A DNA stretch of 43,156 bases from Clostridiales bacterium (lineage in GTDB: Bacteria > Bacillota > Clostridia > Lachnospirales > Lachnospiraceae): the NCBI GenBank assembly GCA_012519905.1, contig JAAYPG010000030.1:1-43156 (forward strand), in the 5' to 3' direction. The translations under genes and the position numbers were made by a program. Positions 25,094 to 34,283 of this stretch are shown here, in pieces (position 1 is the first letter of the stretch; each line of letters starts with the position of its first letter). A model generated the notes under the pieces. It was not told the DNA's origin. It did not search any database and was given only the letters and a program-made list of their open reading frames with translations.

Positions 25094-25831
25094 ATGGGAC
25101 TTATTAAATATATAAAAGAGGAAATGAGAATTATAAGGGAAAGAGACCCTGCCATAAGAACATCATTTGAGGTGTTTTTATATCCTAGCTTCAAAGCTAT
25201 TATACGATATCGTCTTGCTCACAGACTATATAAGAGAAAACGCTATTTTCTAGCTAGATGGATTTCCCAAAGGACAGCCCGTAAGACTGGAATAGAGATA
25301 CATCCTGGAGCCACTATAGGAAAAGGTTTATTTATAGACCATGGAATCGGTGTAGTGATAGGAGAGACTACTATAATTGGAGACAATGTAACCCTTTACC
25401 AGGGGGTTACCCTGGGAGGTACTGGTAAGGAGAAGGGAAAAAGACATCCGACCATTGGTAATAATGTAATGATAAGTGCCGGAGCCAAGGTCCTAGGTTC
25501 TTTTACAATCGGTGAGAATTCCAAGATTGGTGCAGGCTCTGTGGTTTTGTCGGAGGTTCCTCCAAATTCCACTGTTGTAGGTGTCCCTGGAAGAATAGTA
25601 AAGCGTGATAATGTAAAGATACCCAGAGAGGATATGGATCAAGTTCATCTTCCCGATCCCTATCTTAATGATGTTACTAGTCTAAAGAAAGAGAATGAAT
25701 TTCTTAAGAAGGAGCTTAAGAGGGTATGTAGTAAGTTTGAAATGATAGAGAGTACATGCGATAAGTTAGAAGAGCTTGATATACTACTAGAAAAATTGAA
25801 AAATCAGGAAACCAATAAAACAAGTAGTTGA
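25094..25831 (+). CDS. cysE: Serine O-acetyltransferase
   Basis: The 245-aa enzyme acetylates serine with acetyl-CoA, the first step of cysteine synthesis. Left-handed beta-helix hexapeptide repeats are clear: [41 protein letters not shown] holds the catalytic histidine (DHG), and [26 protein letters not shown] closes the helix. The C-terminus adds a charged coiled-coil-like tail of about 60 residues ([12 protein letters not shown]), longer than in short clostridial CysE. GGGAGG precedes this ATG; the frame is open 24 nt further upstream without a better site. It is the first gene after the T-box. Confidence 0.93.
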   Translation: MGLIKYIKEEMRIIRERDPAIRTSFEVFLYPSFKAIIRYRLAHRLYKRKRYFLARWISQRTARKTGIEIHPGATIGKGLFIDHGIGVVIGETTIIGDNVTLYQGVTLGGTGKEKGKRHPTIGNNVMISAGAKVLGSFTIGENSKIGAGSVVLSEVPPNSTVVGVPGRIVKRDNVKIPREDMDQVHLPDPYLNDVTSLKKENEFLKKELKRVCSKFEMIESTCDKLEELDILLEKLKNQETNKTSS

Positions 25832-25898
25832 TATTTACTTAGGAGGTAAAACCTCCGTTATTAGTTATTTTATATTAATATTTATTGAGGAGGTTTAT
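25831..25898 (+). promoter_or_regulatory. cysS leader: decoy-SD hairpin plus duplicated true SD
   Basis: GGAGGT (25842-25847), AAA, ACCTCC (25851-25856) then GTTAT form the same hairpin as at ispF. The true SD GGAGGT lies at 25889-25894, exactly 47 nt later and 4 nt before the ATG. The 17-nt blocks 25831-25847 and 25878-25894 match at 15 bases. The unit sits between cysE and cysS and may set their translation ratio. Confidence 0.75.
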
Positions 25899-27302
25899 AT
25901 GAGAATATATAATACATTAACGCATCAAAAGGAAGAGTTTGTTCCTATAGAATCAAATAAGGTAAGAATGTATGTCTGTGGGCCAACCGTATATAATTTT
26001 ATTCATATCGGAAATGCAAGGCCAGCTATTTTCTTTGATACGGTGAGACGATACTTTGAATATAGGGGCTATGAGGTTAATTACGTATCTAATTTTACTG
26101 ATGTGGATGATAAAATTATTAAGCGTGCCATAGAAGAGGGAACATCATCTACAGAGATTTCTGAGCGATATATTGCAGAATTTAAGAAAGATATGGAGGC
26201 TCTTAATGTTCTTCCGGCATCCCATCATCCTAAAGCAACTGAAGAAATTGATGGTATGATTAGTATGATCAGCACCTTAATTGAGAAGGGGCATGCTTAT
26301 GAGAAGAATGGAACTGTCTATTTTGTAACCAGAAGCTTTGAGGAATATGGTAAGCTTTCAAAAAAGAATATAGATGATTTGGAAGCAGGAGCCAGGATTG
26401 CTGTTAGTGAGGAGAAGAAAGATCCTATGGATTTTGTTCTTTGGAAGCCTAAGAAGGAAGGGGAACCATATTGGACATCACCATGGGGAGACGGTCGTCC
26501 CGGCTGGCATATAGAATGTTCTGTTATGAGCAGCAAGTATCTTGGTGAGCAGATTGATATCCACGGTGGTGGAGAGGACCTGATATTTCCCCATCACGAA
26601 AACGAGATAGCCCAGAGTGAGGCTGCTACCGACAAGCTATTTGCTAAGTATTGGATGCATAATGCCTTTATTAATATAGATAATAAGAAAATGTCAAAGT
26701 CAGAGGGGAATTTCCTCACTGTTAGGGATATTTGCAATGAATATCCTGGGCAGGTAATACGATTCTTCATGTTGAATGCCCACTATCGTAGTCCCTTGAA
26801 TTTTAGTAGAGAGCTGTTAGAGGCTGCTAAGAACTCCTTGAATAGAATTACTACTTCGGTAGAGCAGTTGGATTTTCTTCTAAAAAGCGATGCTATAAAG
26901 AAGGATGAACTATCTACTGAAGAAATGAAGATATTAGAAGAGGCTAATAGTCTTAAGGATAAATTTAATTCAGCTATGGAAGATGATTTTAATACAGCTG
27001 ATGCCATAGCAGCTATATTTGAGCTGGTAAGACTTGCCAATGTAAACTGCACTGCTGATAAGAGTAGTAAATTTATTACTGAGATGAAGGATGAGATTGT
27101 GACCTTAAGTGGAATACTTGGTATAAATGTTATGAAGGAGGAGGAAATACTTCCTGAGGAAATAGAAAAGCTAATTGAAGAAAGACAGACAGCCAGAAAG
27201 AATAAGGACTTTGCTAAAGCAGACCAAATCAGAGATGCTTTGCTTGAAAAGGGGATTATTCTGGAGGATACAAGAGAAGGTGTGAAATGGAAAAGAAGCT
27301 AG
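25899..27302 (+). CDS. cysS: Cysteinyl-tRNA synthetase
   Basis: The 467-aa class I synthetase charges tRNA(Cys). MYVCGPTVYNFIHIGNARP gives the first zinc Cys27 and the HIGH-type motif HIGN (36-39). WHIECSVMSSKYLG and GGEDLIFPHHENEIAQSE supply further zinc ligands, and KKMSKSEGN (about 263-271) is the KMSKS loop. Length is standard. It lies in the T-box operon after cysE. Its 3' end overlaps the mrnC start by 16 bp. Confidence 0.97.
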   Translation: MRIYNTLTHQKEEFVPIESNKVRMYVCGPTVYNFIHIGNARPAIFFDTVRRYFEYRGYEVNYVSNFTDVDDKIIKRAIEEGTSSTEISERYIAEFKKDMEALNVLPASHHPKATEEIDGMISMISTLIEKGHAYEKNGTVYFVTRSFEEYGKLSKKNIDDLEAGARIAVSEEKKDPMDFVLWKPKKEGEPYWTSPWGDGRPGWHIECSVMSSKYLGEQIDIHGGGEDLIFPHHENEIAQSEAATDKLFAKYWMHNAFINIDNKKMSKSEGNFLTVRDICNEYPGQVIRFFMLNAHYRSPLNFSRELLEAAKNSLNRITTSVEQLDFLLKSDAIKKDELSTEEMKILEEANSLKDKFNSAMEDDFNTADAIAAIFELVRLANVNCTADKSSKFITEMKDEIVTLSGILGINVMKEEEILPEEIEKLIEERQTARKNKDFAKADQIRDALLEKGIILEDTREGVKWKRS

Positions 27303-27736
27303 ATGAGCAGAATTTAATAGCTATGTCAGCCTATATAAGGAAGGCCTGGAAGCTACCGGATAGCGATATTAAATCCTATTCCGGTCTTACCTTGGCTTAT
27401 ATTGGTGATGCTATCTATGATCTGGTTATACGTACCTATGTGGTAGAGCATGGCAATGCTCCAGTTAATAAACTCCATAAGCAGGTTGTGGGATTAGTTA
27501 AAGCCTCAGCTCAGGCCAGGCTCTATCATACTATACAGGATAGGCTAACAGAGGAGGAAGAGGCCATATATAAAAGGGGGAGAAATGCTAAATCCTTTAG
27601 CCCGGCAAAAAATGCTGATATTGTGGAATATCGTACGGCCACTGGCCTTGAGGCCCTTATGGGATATCTCTATCTTACAGGCCAAACCGCCCGCCTCCTA
27701 GAGCTAATCCATCCGATATTTACAGAAGAAGAATAG
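27287..27736 (+). CDS. mrnC: Mini-ribonuclease III (23S rRNA maturation)
   Basis: The 149-aa protein is an RNase III catalytic domain without the double-stranded RNA-binding domain. LAYIGDAIYDLVIR contains the metal-binding Asp residues, and TGLEALMGYLYLTGQ the second acidic motif. Mini-III trims the 23S rRNA precursor in Firmicutes. Adjacency to cysS is a common arrangement in this phylum, and here the start lies inside cysS, so translation is coupled and expression should follow the cysteine T-box. Confidence 0.93.
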   Translation: MEKKLDEQNLIAMSAYIRKAWKLPDSDIKSYSGLTLAYIGDAIYDLVIRTYVVEHGNAPVNKLHKQVVGLVKASAQARLYHTIQDRLTEEEEAIYKRGRNAKSFSPAKNADIVEYRTATGLEALMGYLYLTGQTARLLELIHPIFTEEE

Positions 27737-27886
27737 GATCTTAATTGGTAAGTATTTCTTAAGTGTTTTGCCATTATTTTGCCTTAAAATATTGCTAAAT
27801 TATACCCAGGATGTGAAAGGCTGGCAATGTTGACTAATTATAGAAGGATAAATCATTTGATTTATTCTTTTTAGTAAGGAGGAAGA

Positions 27887-30800
27887 ATGACAAAAGGTAA
27901 ATTAAGGCTTCGTTTTCTGGCAGGTATTACATTTACTTTATTAATGTTTGGTTTATTTATGGGCCTGGGGATAAATAAGCTTCAAAAAGTATTAGCTGCA
28001 GAGAATGAAAAAGTAATTGACTTAAGAATTATTGGAACTACGGACCTGCATGGACAGCTTAATAGCAATGACTATGAGCTGGGTGTAGATTATAATAATG
28101 GTGGACTCGCAAGGGTGTTTGATCTTATAAAAAAGGCTAAGGCAGAGCTCCCTGAAGGAAACACCATAACCTTGGATAATGGAGACGTATTATTTGATTA
28201 TACAACCGAGTATATTTTTTCATCTAGCCAGGAGGCTATTCAACCTATTTATAAGGCTATGAAATATGTTGGTTATGATGCTATAACTTTAGGTAATCAT
28301 GAATTTGATTATGGTTATGATTATTTACTGCGTCAACTTGATGGTTCAGGACTTCGTGATATTACAGTTGTATCAAATGTAACTGATGCAAGAACAGGGG
28401 AGCATCCATTTCTAGAAAACATGCTTATTACCCGTAATGTTAAGACTAGAGCAGGCGAGGATGTAGAGGTAAAAATAGGTATTATTGGACAGACGATACC
28501 CCACCTAACAGGTAAAACCCATAGCTACGTCGGTATATTAACTGGTGAAGATATGGTTGAGAATGCAAAAAAACAGGCGGCAAAATTAAAAGAAATGGGT
28601 GCGGATGTTATAATTGCTCTGTCCCATACAGGAATAGGCCCTGAAAATCCTGAGCCTAATTTTAAGAATGTAGCCTATGCCCTGACTAAAATACCTGAGA
28701 TAGATGTTGTCGTATCTGGGCATGAGCATAACCTTTACCCTACAAGCGACATGACATCAGCTTACTATCAGTTACCTGGAGTTGATAAAAACACCTATCT
28801 TATGAATGGCAAAAATGTTGTTATGGCAGGCGATAGAGGTAAGGCAATTGGTGTTGTTGATTTAGTTCTTGAACTAAGGGGCGATTCTGTAAGGATTAAA
28901 GATCGTAAGTCCAGTTTACGGATGGTTACAGAGAAAAACACCGAGGAAGATCAGGTAGTTGCAGCTATGTTCGGCGAATGGGAAGAAGAACTGCTACATT
29001 ATGCATCTGATGTTATTGCAGAGCTAGAGCCTGGCACCATATTACAGAATTATTATGGTCTATTAACAGACAATGCCGCCATACAGTTACTAAACGACTC
29101 TAAGATTCATTATGCATTAGAACGTATTAAGGCAACAGAAAAGAAATATATAGATTATCCTGTTATAGCAGCTTCTACTTATGAAAGCTTTGGGGTTAAG
29201 TCTATTAATGATTTTGTCAATATACATGATAAGATTACCGAGTCTAACTTAACCACTCTACAAAATTATAATAGCTATCTCTATGTATACACCATAACAG
29301 GAGCCCAGCTGAAGGAATGGTTAGAATGGTCTGCCAGTGCATATGAAACCATAATCAGAGATAGTGACTGGCGAGATGCTACTATGTCATCCCTGATGAG
29401 TGAGACTGGCCTAAAATCCTTGATTAGTGAGGAGTGGCTAAATGACTGGAGTAATTTCTATGTATTTGATGGGATAAGCTATGACATTGATCCGTCTAGT
29501 CACCCCAGGTATGATTTTTCTGGAAATCGTATCAGTAGTAACCAAAGGGTATCAAATGTGACCTATAATGGTAAAAAAGTAACTGATGATATGGAGTTTT
29601 TAATTGCCACTAACAAAATTACTAAGCCTACTGAAGCAAATAAGGGCATAGAGAATCAATCAGTCCTTAGGGGCTTTAATCGAAGCCAATCAATACTGGG
29701 CAAATACATTAGCCAACTTGCAAAAAGCGGCAGTATTTTACCTCAGGTGGATAATAATTGGAGGCTAAAGCTTCCAAATAATTATCAGTTTATCGTAAAG
29801 CTACCATACTATGGTGCAGAATTATTTGAAGAAACACCATGGTACAAGGAGTTTCTATTACAGAAGAATCAATATCGTTATTATGTAGCTACATATCCGA
29901 ATGGAAGAAGTGATGATTTAGCACCACATATTGTAGTTACACCCCTTATAACTAACCCCACCTCAAGTTCCTATGAGGTGGCTGTGCAAGCAGTTGATGC
30001 TTCTGAGATTAAGTATCTAAAGTATATTTATGGTGAGCGGGACGCAAAAGAACTATCATGGGCAGTAGCAAATGATATCCCAAACAAGGGCTTTACAGTA
30101 CATAAGAATGGAACATACAATATCTATGCAGAGGATATACATGGTAATAAGACTGTAAGGAAGCTGGTTATAGATAATTTTGACGATAATCTATTACCCA
30201 GACCCATTGTAGATAACTACACTAACAGAAAGCAAAGAATAAGTGGAAGGGCTGAGCCGAATACTATATTAGTGATTGAGACACCGGATAAGATATATGA
30301 GCAGAGAATAAATACCAACGGTACATTTTCTGTAGCCCTACCAGGACAACAGGCTGAAACATATATATATGTGTATGTTAAGGATGATGAGAGAGGACTG
30401 GAAAGTGAACGTGTTGCGGTGAGAATTAATCGAACCGGGCCCAACCAACCCCTTATAAGTCCTATGTATAATAATGTAAGCTTCCTGACAGGTAATGCCC
30501 GTGAGAATGTCACATCAATAGTGGCCATTATCGATAATACTGTGTATGTATCAGATGATGGGGGACGTGAACTTTTTGAAGCAAATAAAGAGATTTATGA
30601 TCCCAAGTATAAAATAGTGGAGACCTTAGTTAATGTATCCTACGATGGACAGTTTGTTATTTTATTACCGCCGCAGGAAGAAGGTACATCAATTAACGTC
30701 TATGCAATAGACCATGTTTCACGAAACAGTAGAGTTAGTACTATAACCGTAAAAGAGGCCGCACCAAATGCACCTGTTGTGCATGAGGTAAGCAATATTG

Positions 30801-31906
30801 AAAGAACGATTGCAGGATATGTTCCATCTGGATCCAATGTTAATATTGAATTGCGCCTTGATAACAAACTATATAGAACTAAGACAGACAAGAATGGAAG
30901 ATTCACATATGATTTCAATACTCAGCTTTATGCCGGACAGTCGATTGTGGTTGTAGCCTACGATATAAAGGATGGCAAAGAAAGATATAGCCATCCAATC
31001 GCGCTAAATGTTAAGGATATTGAATCATATGTAAGGTTAGATTCAAGTAACCTAACTCTGAATCGTATAACAAGTAAATCAAACCTTATATCAGGATATT
31101 ATCATTCTGGTGGTACAGTATATATTGCTATTGCAAATGGCCAAGGCAAAGATTTCAAGAGTAGGATATACACCAGTTCAACCAATGATAATAACCAGTT
31201 TGTACATTATCTGAGCGAGAAGCTGGAAGTAGATACTAAGGTTTATGCCATGGTAAGATTTGTTGATGGTAGAATACTCTTAGCACAATCATTTAAGGTG
31301 GTAGCAGGGCGCCCAGATATGCCTGAGCTTCTTAATGAGATAACTAATACTGACAAAGTGGCTAAGGTAGTTGCTATTAAAGACAGCGAAATCACTCTAA
31401 CAATTGGCAAAAAGACTTACATCACCGATTCTTATGAATATGATGAAGTCACTGGCAACTATATATATACACTGGCAATAGACAGAGATTTATCAGGAAC
31501 TTCAGTTACTATTACAGCCTCAAATGAATCCGGAACCAGTGATCCCTTAGTCACAAAGCTTGTTAAGGTATCACCGGATGCGCCTTCTGTGAACAAGGTA
31601 AATGAAGGGGATAAGGTAATTACAGGGTCTATAGAGCTTCTAGATTTCCTAATAGCTCAGGAGGATGGAGCTGAGACTGAAGAAAAGCTTCCTAAGGAAT
31701 TTAAGGATGCCCCAGCTGAGGTTGCTAAAACTCAAACAAGAGTATATGCCCAGATTGGCTCTAAGAAATATAAGGGTACCATAGATAATAATGGCAAATT
31801 CTCTATTGATATACCAAAGCAGAAAGTAGGAACAGCTATAAAACTGTGGGGTACCAATAAGGCCGGAAGAGGGCCCTTGGTTAAGATTCAGGTAACGCAG
31901 AAATAG
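27887..31906 (+). CDS. Secreted 5'-nucleotidase / metallophosphoesterase with Ig-like repeats
   Basis: The 1339-aa protein has a signal peptide ending near LAA-EN (about residue 38). The calcineurin-like domain shows TTDLHG (51-56), TLDNGD, LGNHEFDYG (about 135-143) and SGHEHN (about 277-282), the UshA/YfkN motifs with two-metal ligands. A 5'-nucleotidase C-terminal domain covers about 390-630. The remaining 650 residues are repeated beta-sandwich modules of 80-90 residues with patterns such as G.V..G..V.I...N..Y.T.....G.F. These look like Ig-like surface modules. It probably releases phosphate and nucleosides from extracellular nucleotides. No sortase motif is seen. AAGGAGG precedes the ATG. 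Confidence 0.88.
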   Translation: MTKGKLRLRFLAGITFTLLMFGLFMGLGINKLQKVLAAENEKVIDLRIIGTTDLHGQLNSNDYELGVDYNNGGLARVFDLIKKAKAELPEGNTITLDNGDVLFDYTTEYIFSSSQEAIQPIYKAMKYVGYDAITLGNHEFDYGYDYLLRQLDGSGLRDITVVSNVTDARTGEHPFLENMLITRNVKTRAGEDVEVKIGIIGQTIPHLTGKTHSYVGILTGEDMVENAKKQAAKLKEMGADVIIALSHTGIGPENPEPNFKNVAYALTKIPEIDVVVSGHEHNLYPTSDMTSAYYQLPGVDKNTYLMNGKNVVMAGDRGKAIGVVDLVLELRGDSVRIKDRKSSLRMVTEKNTEEDQVVAAMFGEWEEELLHYASDVIAELEPGTILQNYYGLLTDNAAIQLLNDSKIHYALERIKATEKKYIDYPVIAASTYESFGVKSINDFVNIHDKITESNLTTLQNYNSYLYVYTITGAQLKEWLEWSASAYETIIRDSDWRDATMSSLMSETGLKSLISEEWLNDWSNFYVFDGISYDIDPSSHPRYDFSGNRISSNQRVSNVTYNGKKVTDDMEFLIATNKITKPTEANKGIENQSVLRGFNRSQSILGKYISQLAKSGSILPQVDNNWRLKLPNNYQFIVKLPYYGAELFEETPWYKEFLLQKNQYRYYVATYPNGRSDDLAPHIVVTPLITNPTSSSYEVAVQAVDASEIKYLKYIYGERDAKELSWAVANDIPNKGFTVHKNGTYNIYAEDIHGNKTVRKLVIDNFDDNLLPRPIVDNYTNRKQRISGRAEPNTILVIETPDKIYEQRINTNGTFSVALPGQQAETYIYVYVKDDERGLESERVAVRINRTGPNQPLISPMYNNVSFLTGNARENVTSIVAIIDNTVYVSDDGGRELFEANKEIYDPKYKIVETLVNVSYDGQFVILLPPQEEGTSINVYAIDHVSRNSRVSTITVKEAAPNAPVVHEVSNIERTIAGYVPSGSNVNIELRLDNKLYRTKTDKNGRFTYDFNTQLYAGQSIVVVAYDIKDGKERYSHPIALNVKDIESYVRLDSSNLTLNRITSKSNLISGYYHSGGTVYIAIANGQGKDFKSRIYTSSTNDNNQFVHYLSEKLEVDTKVYAMVRFVDGRILLAQSFKVVAGRPDMPELLNEITNTDKVAKVVAIKDSEITLTIGKKTYITDSYEYDEVTGNYIYTLAIDRDLSGTSVTITASNESGTSDPLVTKLVKVSPDAPSVNKVNEGDKVITGSIELLDFLIAQEDGAETEEKLPKEFKDAPAEVAKTQTRVYAQIGSKKYKGTIDNNGKFSIDIPKQKVGTAIKLWGTNKAGRGPLVKIQVTQK

Positions 31907-31945
31907 TAACAAAATAGGTCTATGATAACCATATAAATATCATAT

Positions 31946-31994
31946 AAATCAGGTGCACCGATTTTCCTATATAGGAACTTGGTACACCTGATTT
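31946..31994. terminator. Hairpin terminator after the 5'-nucleotidase gene
   Basis: AAATCAGGTGCACC (31946-31959) pairs with GGTACACCTGATTT (31981-31994) with one mismatch. The loop contains the self-complementary TCCTATATAGGA, which can extend the fold. A short T run follows. Confidence 0.75.
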
Positions 31995-32091
31995 TGTACA
32001 CCATTATATGTATTTCTTTGCTATTTTATATTCCCTATTATATAATGTAAATGAGTTAGGTCATATGCAAGAGATAAGAATGGAGGATTCT

Positions 32092-32622
32092 ATGGAACTC
32101 TGGGATATTTATGACAAATGCTTTGTAAAGACTGGAAGATTGCATGAGCGGGGTAAGCCTCTTAAGGAGGGGGATTATCACCTTGTTGTGCATATATACC
32201 CAATCAACAGTAAGGGACAAATATTAATACAAAAAAGAACAGATACAGTTAGCTGGAAGCCTGGATATTGGGCAAATACAGGAGGATCTGCAATTGCTGG
32301 AGATGATGCATGGTTAACCTGTCAGAAGGAGTTGTGGGAGGAGCTTGGAATAAAGGCAACAAGAGAAAACTCTAGCCTAGCAATGACATATAGAAGGAAC
32401 AATAGCTTTTGTGCAGTTTGGCTGGTACAGACTGATATGAGTATAGAGGAGCTTACATTACAACCCACAGAGGTAGTTGAGGCTAAATGGGTAACACGAG
32501 AAGAGATAAAATCCATGGGAGAGAAGGGATTATTGGTTGAGTATTTCTATCTTGACTTTTTATTTTACTTAATTGATGAAGAATTTGGAACCATGTGGAA
32601 ATCTTCAACGTCTAATAAATAG
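32092..32622 (+). CDS. NUDIX hydrolase (IDI/YfcD-like)
   Basis: The 176-aa protein starts MELWDIYDKCFVKTGR and has the layout of the isopentenyl-diphosphate-isomerase-like NUDIX group, with HLVVHIYPINSKGQILIQKR before the box. The NUDIX box reads GSAIAGDDAWLTCQKELWEE, then LGI. The first Glu is replaced by Asp and the REU Arg by Lys, while the EE metal pair is kept. It likely hydrolyses a nucleoside-diphosphate-linked substrate in the cytoplasm. The frame is open 84 nt upstream, but GGAGG lies 5 nt before this ATG. Substrate unknown. Confidence 0.85.
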   Translation: MELWDIYDKCFVKTGRLHERGKPLKEGDYHLVVHIYPINSKGQILIQKRTDTVSWKPGYWANTGGSAIAGDDAWLTCQKELWEELGIKATRENSSLAMTYRRNNSFCAVWLVQTDMSIEELTLQPTEVVEAKWVTREEIKSMGEKGLLVEYFYLDFLFYLIDEEFGTMWKSSTSNK

Positions 32623-32627
32623 AATTA

Positions 32628-32650
32628 AAGGAGGAGAACAGATGCCATAG
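32628..32650 (+). other. Strong ribosome site with two-codon reading frame
   Basis: AGGAGG at 32628-32633 is followed 8 nt later by ATG-CCA-TAG. A near-perfect ribosome site with no gene behind it suggests either a minimal upstream frame or the head of a lost gene in front of the DUF4349 gene. Confidence 0.35.
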
Positions 32651-32705
32651 GTGTATTTGTGTGAAGAAGATTGATGAATTATAAGTATGGGAAAGGGGCG
32701 GTAAA

Positions 32706-33704
32706 ATGAAAAAGACAAGGTTAGCTGCTATACTAATAATTACCCTAGTATTAGGCCTAGTATTTACTGCATGTGCTAGTAAAGGAGCAAAATATGATAT
32801 GCCTTCTCGAAATATGGTGGCAGATGAAGATATGGCATATGAATATAAGGAGACGGAGGCGGCTAAAGCTGATTCGGGAGGTACTGGATCCTTATCGGAT
32901 TCAGGGGATGGGCTAACTAGTACAAGCCAATTATCTACAGGTAATAGTTCAGATCTATCTATGGATAAGATTATTACAAAGGTTAATTTAGATGTGGAGA
33001 CTCAGGAATTTGACGAGCTCATAGCTGTTATAAAGGATGAGATTGAGAGACTTGGTGGCTATGATGAAAGGACAGAAATCAGCGGTAAGAGGTACTACAG
33101 TCGCAATAATTTCAGACATGCTTATATAATAGCCAGAATTCCTAAGGCTAAACTCAAAGATTTTGTTGGGCTTGTAAGGGAGAATGGAAATGTTATAAAT
33201 GAAACCTCCTCATCAGAAAATGTTACTCTGCAATATGTTAATACACAAAGTCGAAAAACATCTCTGGAGATTGAACAGGAAAGATTGTGGGCTTTATTAG
33301 AAAAGACTGAAACTTTAGAGGATATTGTGACATTAGAAAGTCGCTTAAGCTCTATTCGCTATGAGCTCCAGATGTATGAGACAGAACTTAGAACAATAGA
33401 CAACAAGGTGGATTATAGTACTGTAACAATATCTGTTAACGAGGTTGAAAGAATAACGCCGATTGAAGAAGAGGAGACGGTTCTTACACGAATTAAGAAT
33501 GGATTTAGTGAATCTATTTTTAATATTACAGAGGGTTTGAAAAATTTCTTTGTATGGCTAGTGGTTAACCTTCCCTACCTAATTATATGGGCAGTTATTA
33601 TAGGTGTGATTATTATTATTTCCAGGAGAATATATAGATCGCACAAGAAGAGTATAAGTCCAAGGGTAGATGATAAAGCAAGCAATGATAAGCTTGAAGA
33701 GTAA
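32706..33704 (+). CDS. DUF4349 domain lipoprotein with C-terminal membrane helix
   Basis: The 332-aa protein has a lipoprotein signal with lipobox LVFTAC (Cys23), a Ser/Gly-rich linker (about 50-80) and the DUF4349 domain (about 85-305). ARIPKAKLKDFV, QYVNTQSRKTSLEIEQERLWALLEK and SRLSSIRYELQMYETELRTIDNKVDYSTVTISV are family hallmarks, including a long helical hairpin. One membrane helix (about 281-303) and a basic tail follow. It is therefore anchored at both ends outside the membrane. DUF4349 proteins are often paired with extracytoplasmic sigma or anti-sigma genes, but none is intact here. Function unknown. Confidence 0.85.
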   Translation: MKKTRLAAILIITLVLGLVFTACASKGAKYDMPSRNMVADEDMAYEYKETEAAKADSGGTGSLSDSGDGLTSTSQLSTGNSSDLSMDKIITKVNLDVETQEFDELIAVIKDEIERLGGYDERTEISGKRYYSRNNFRHAYIIARIPKAKLKDFVGLVRENGNVINETSSSENVTLQYVNTQSRKTSLEIEQERLWALLEKTETLEDIVTLESRLSSIRYELQMYETELRTIDNKVDYSTVTISVNEVERITPIEEEETVLTRIKNGFSESIFNITEGLKNFFVWLVVNLPYLIIWAVIIGVIIIISRRIYRSHKKSISPRVDDKASNDKLEE

Positions 33705-33883
33705 AGATTATAATCTAGTAAAAAAGGAATTTTTAGGAATGGATATGAATAAGAGAAAATAATCAGTTTATTAATTGATTTGGGTCGATTCTCCTCATTC
33801 AAAATAACTGGAAATATATGGATGTGTATGCTAGGGTAAAGAAGGCACCATATAGTTACAGTAGGTTGGATGAGGAGATTTTT

Positions 33884-34267
33884 ATGAGACGAATTATTAT
33901 TTTATTAGCACTTATTTTATTCTTCTTCACAAATAACACCAAGCTCAGCATAGATGCTGACAAATCTATTACTCCTGATATAGTAAATATATTGGAACCC
34001 ATGGAGGCACTGGATATTGTGAAGGAAGCCTATGCAACTAATTTCACTAAAGTCAGCCCCGAGGAGAAATCCAAGGAATACTTCTACAAGCTAGATTATG
34101 CAGATTATTATTTAGTATATGAAGATACTGATGATACGACAGGCTATTATTTATTTCATCTATATGAGTTCGTAGTTGACGATATAGATACTGGAGTCGG
34201 TCATACTGTAACCTATGGCTGGTATTGGGTGAACCCTTATACCGGTGACATCTGGCAATACCCATAA
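33884..34267 (+). CDS. Small secreted protein, unknown function
   Basis: The 127-aa product begins MRRIIILLALILFFF, a signal peptide or membrane anchor. It continues as an acidic domain with MEALDIVKEAYATNF and a C-terminal GYYLFHLYEFVVDD...YGWYWVNPYTGDIWQY. The ending resembles PepSY-like or DUF4767-like small extracytoplasmic domains, but no family is claimed. The frame runs 66 nt further upstream; TGAGGAG serves this ATG. No catalytic residues are evident. Confidence 0.65.
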   Translation: MRRIIILLALILFFFTNNTKLSIDADKSITPDIVNILEPMEALDIVKEAYATNFTKVSPEEKSKEYFYKLDYADYYLVYEDTDDTTGYYLFHLYEFVVDDIDTGVGHTVTYGWYWVNPYTGDIWQYP

Positions 34268-34283
34268 ACAACCTTGTTTAGGG

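Noticed and set aside
34265..34280. TAAACAA-CC-TTGTTTA palindrome as terminator between convergent genes
   Set aside because: The stem is AT-rich with a 2-nt loop and no T tract, so it is too weak to call.
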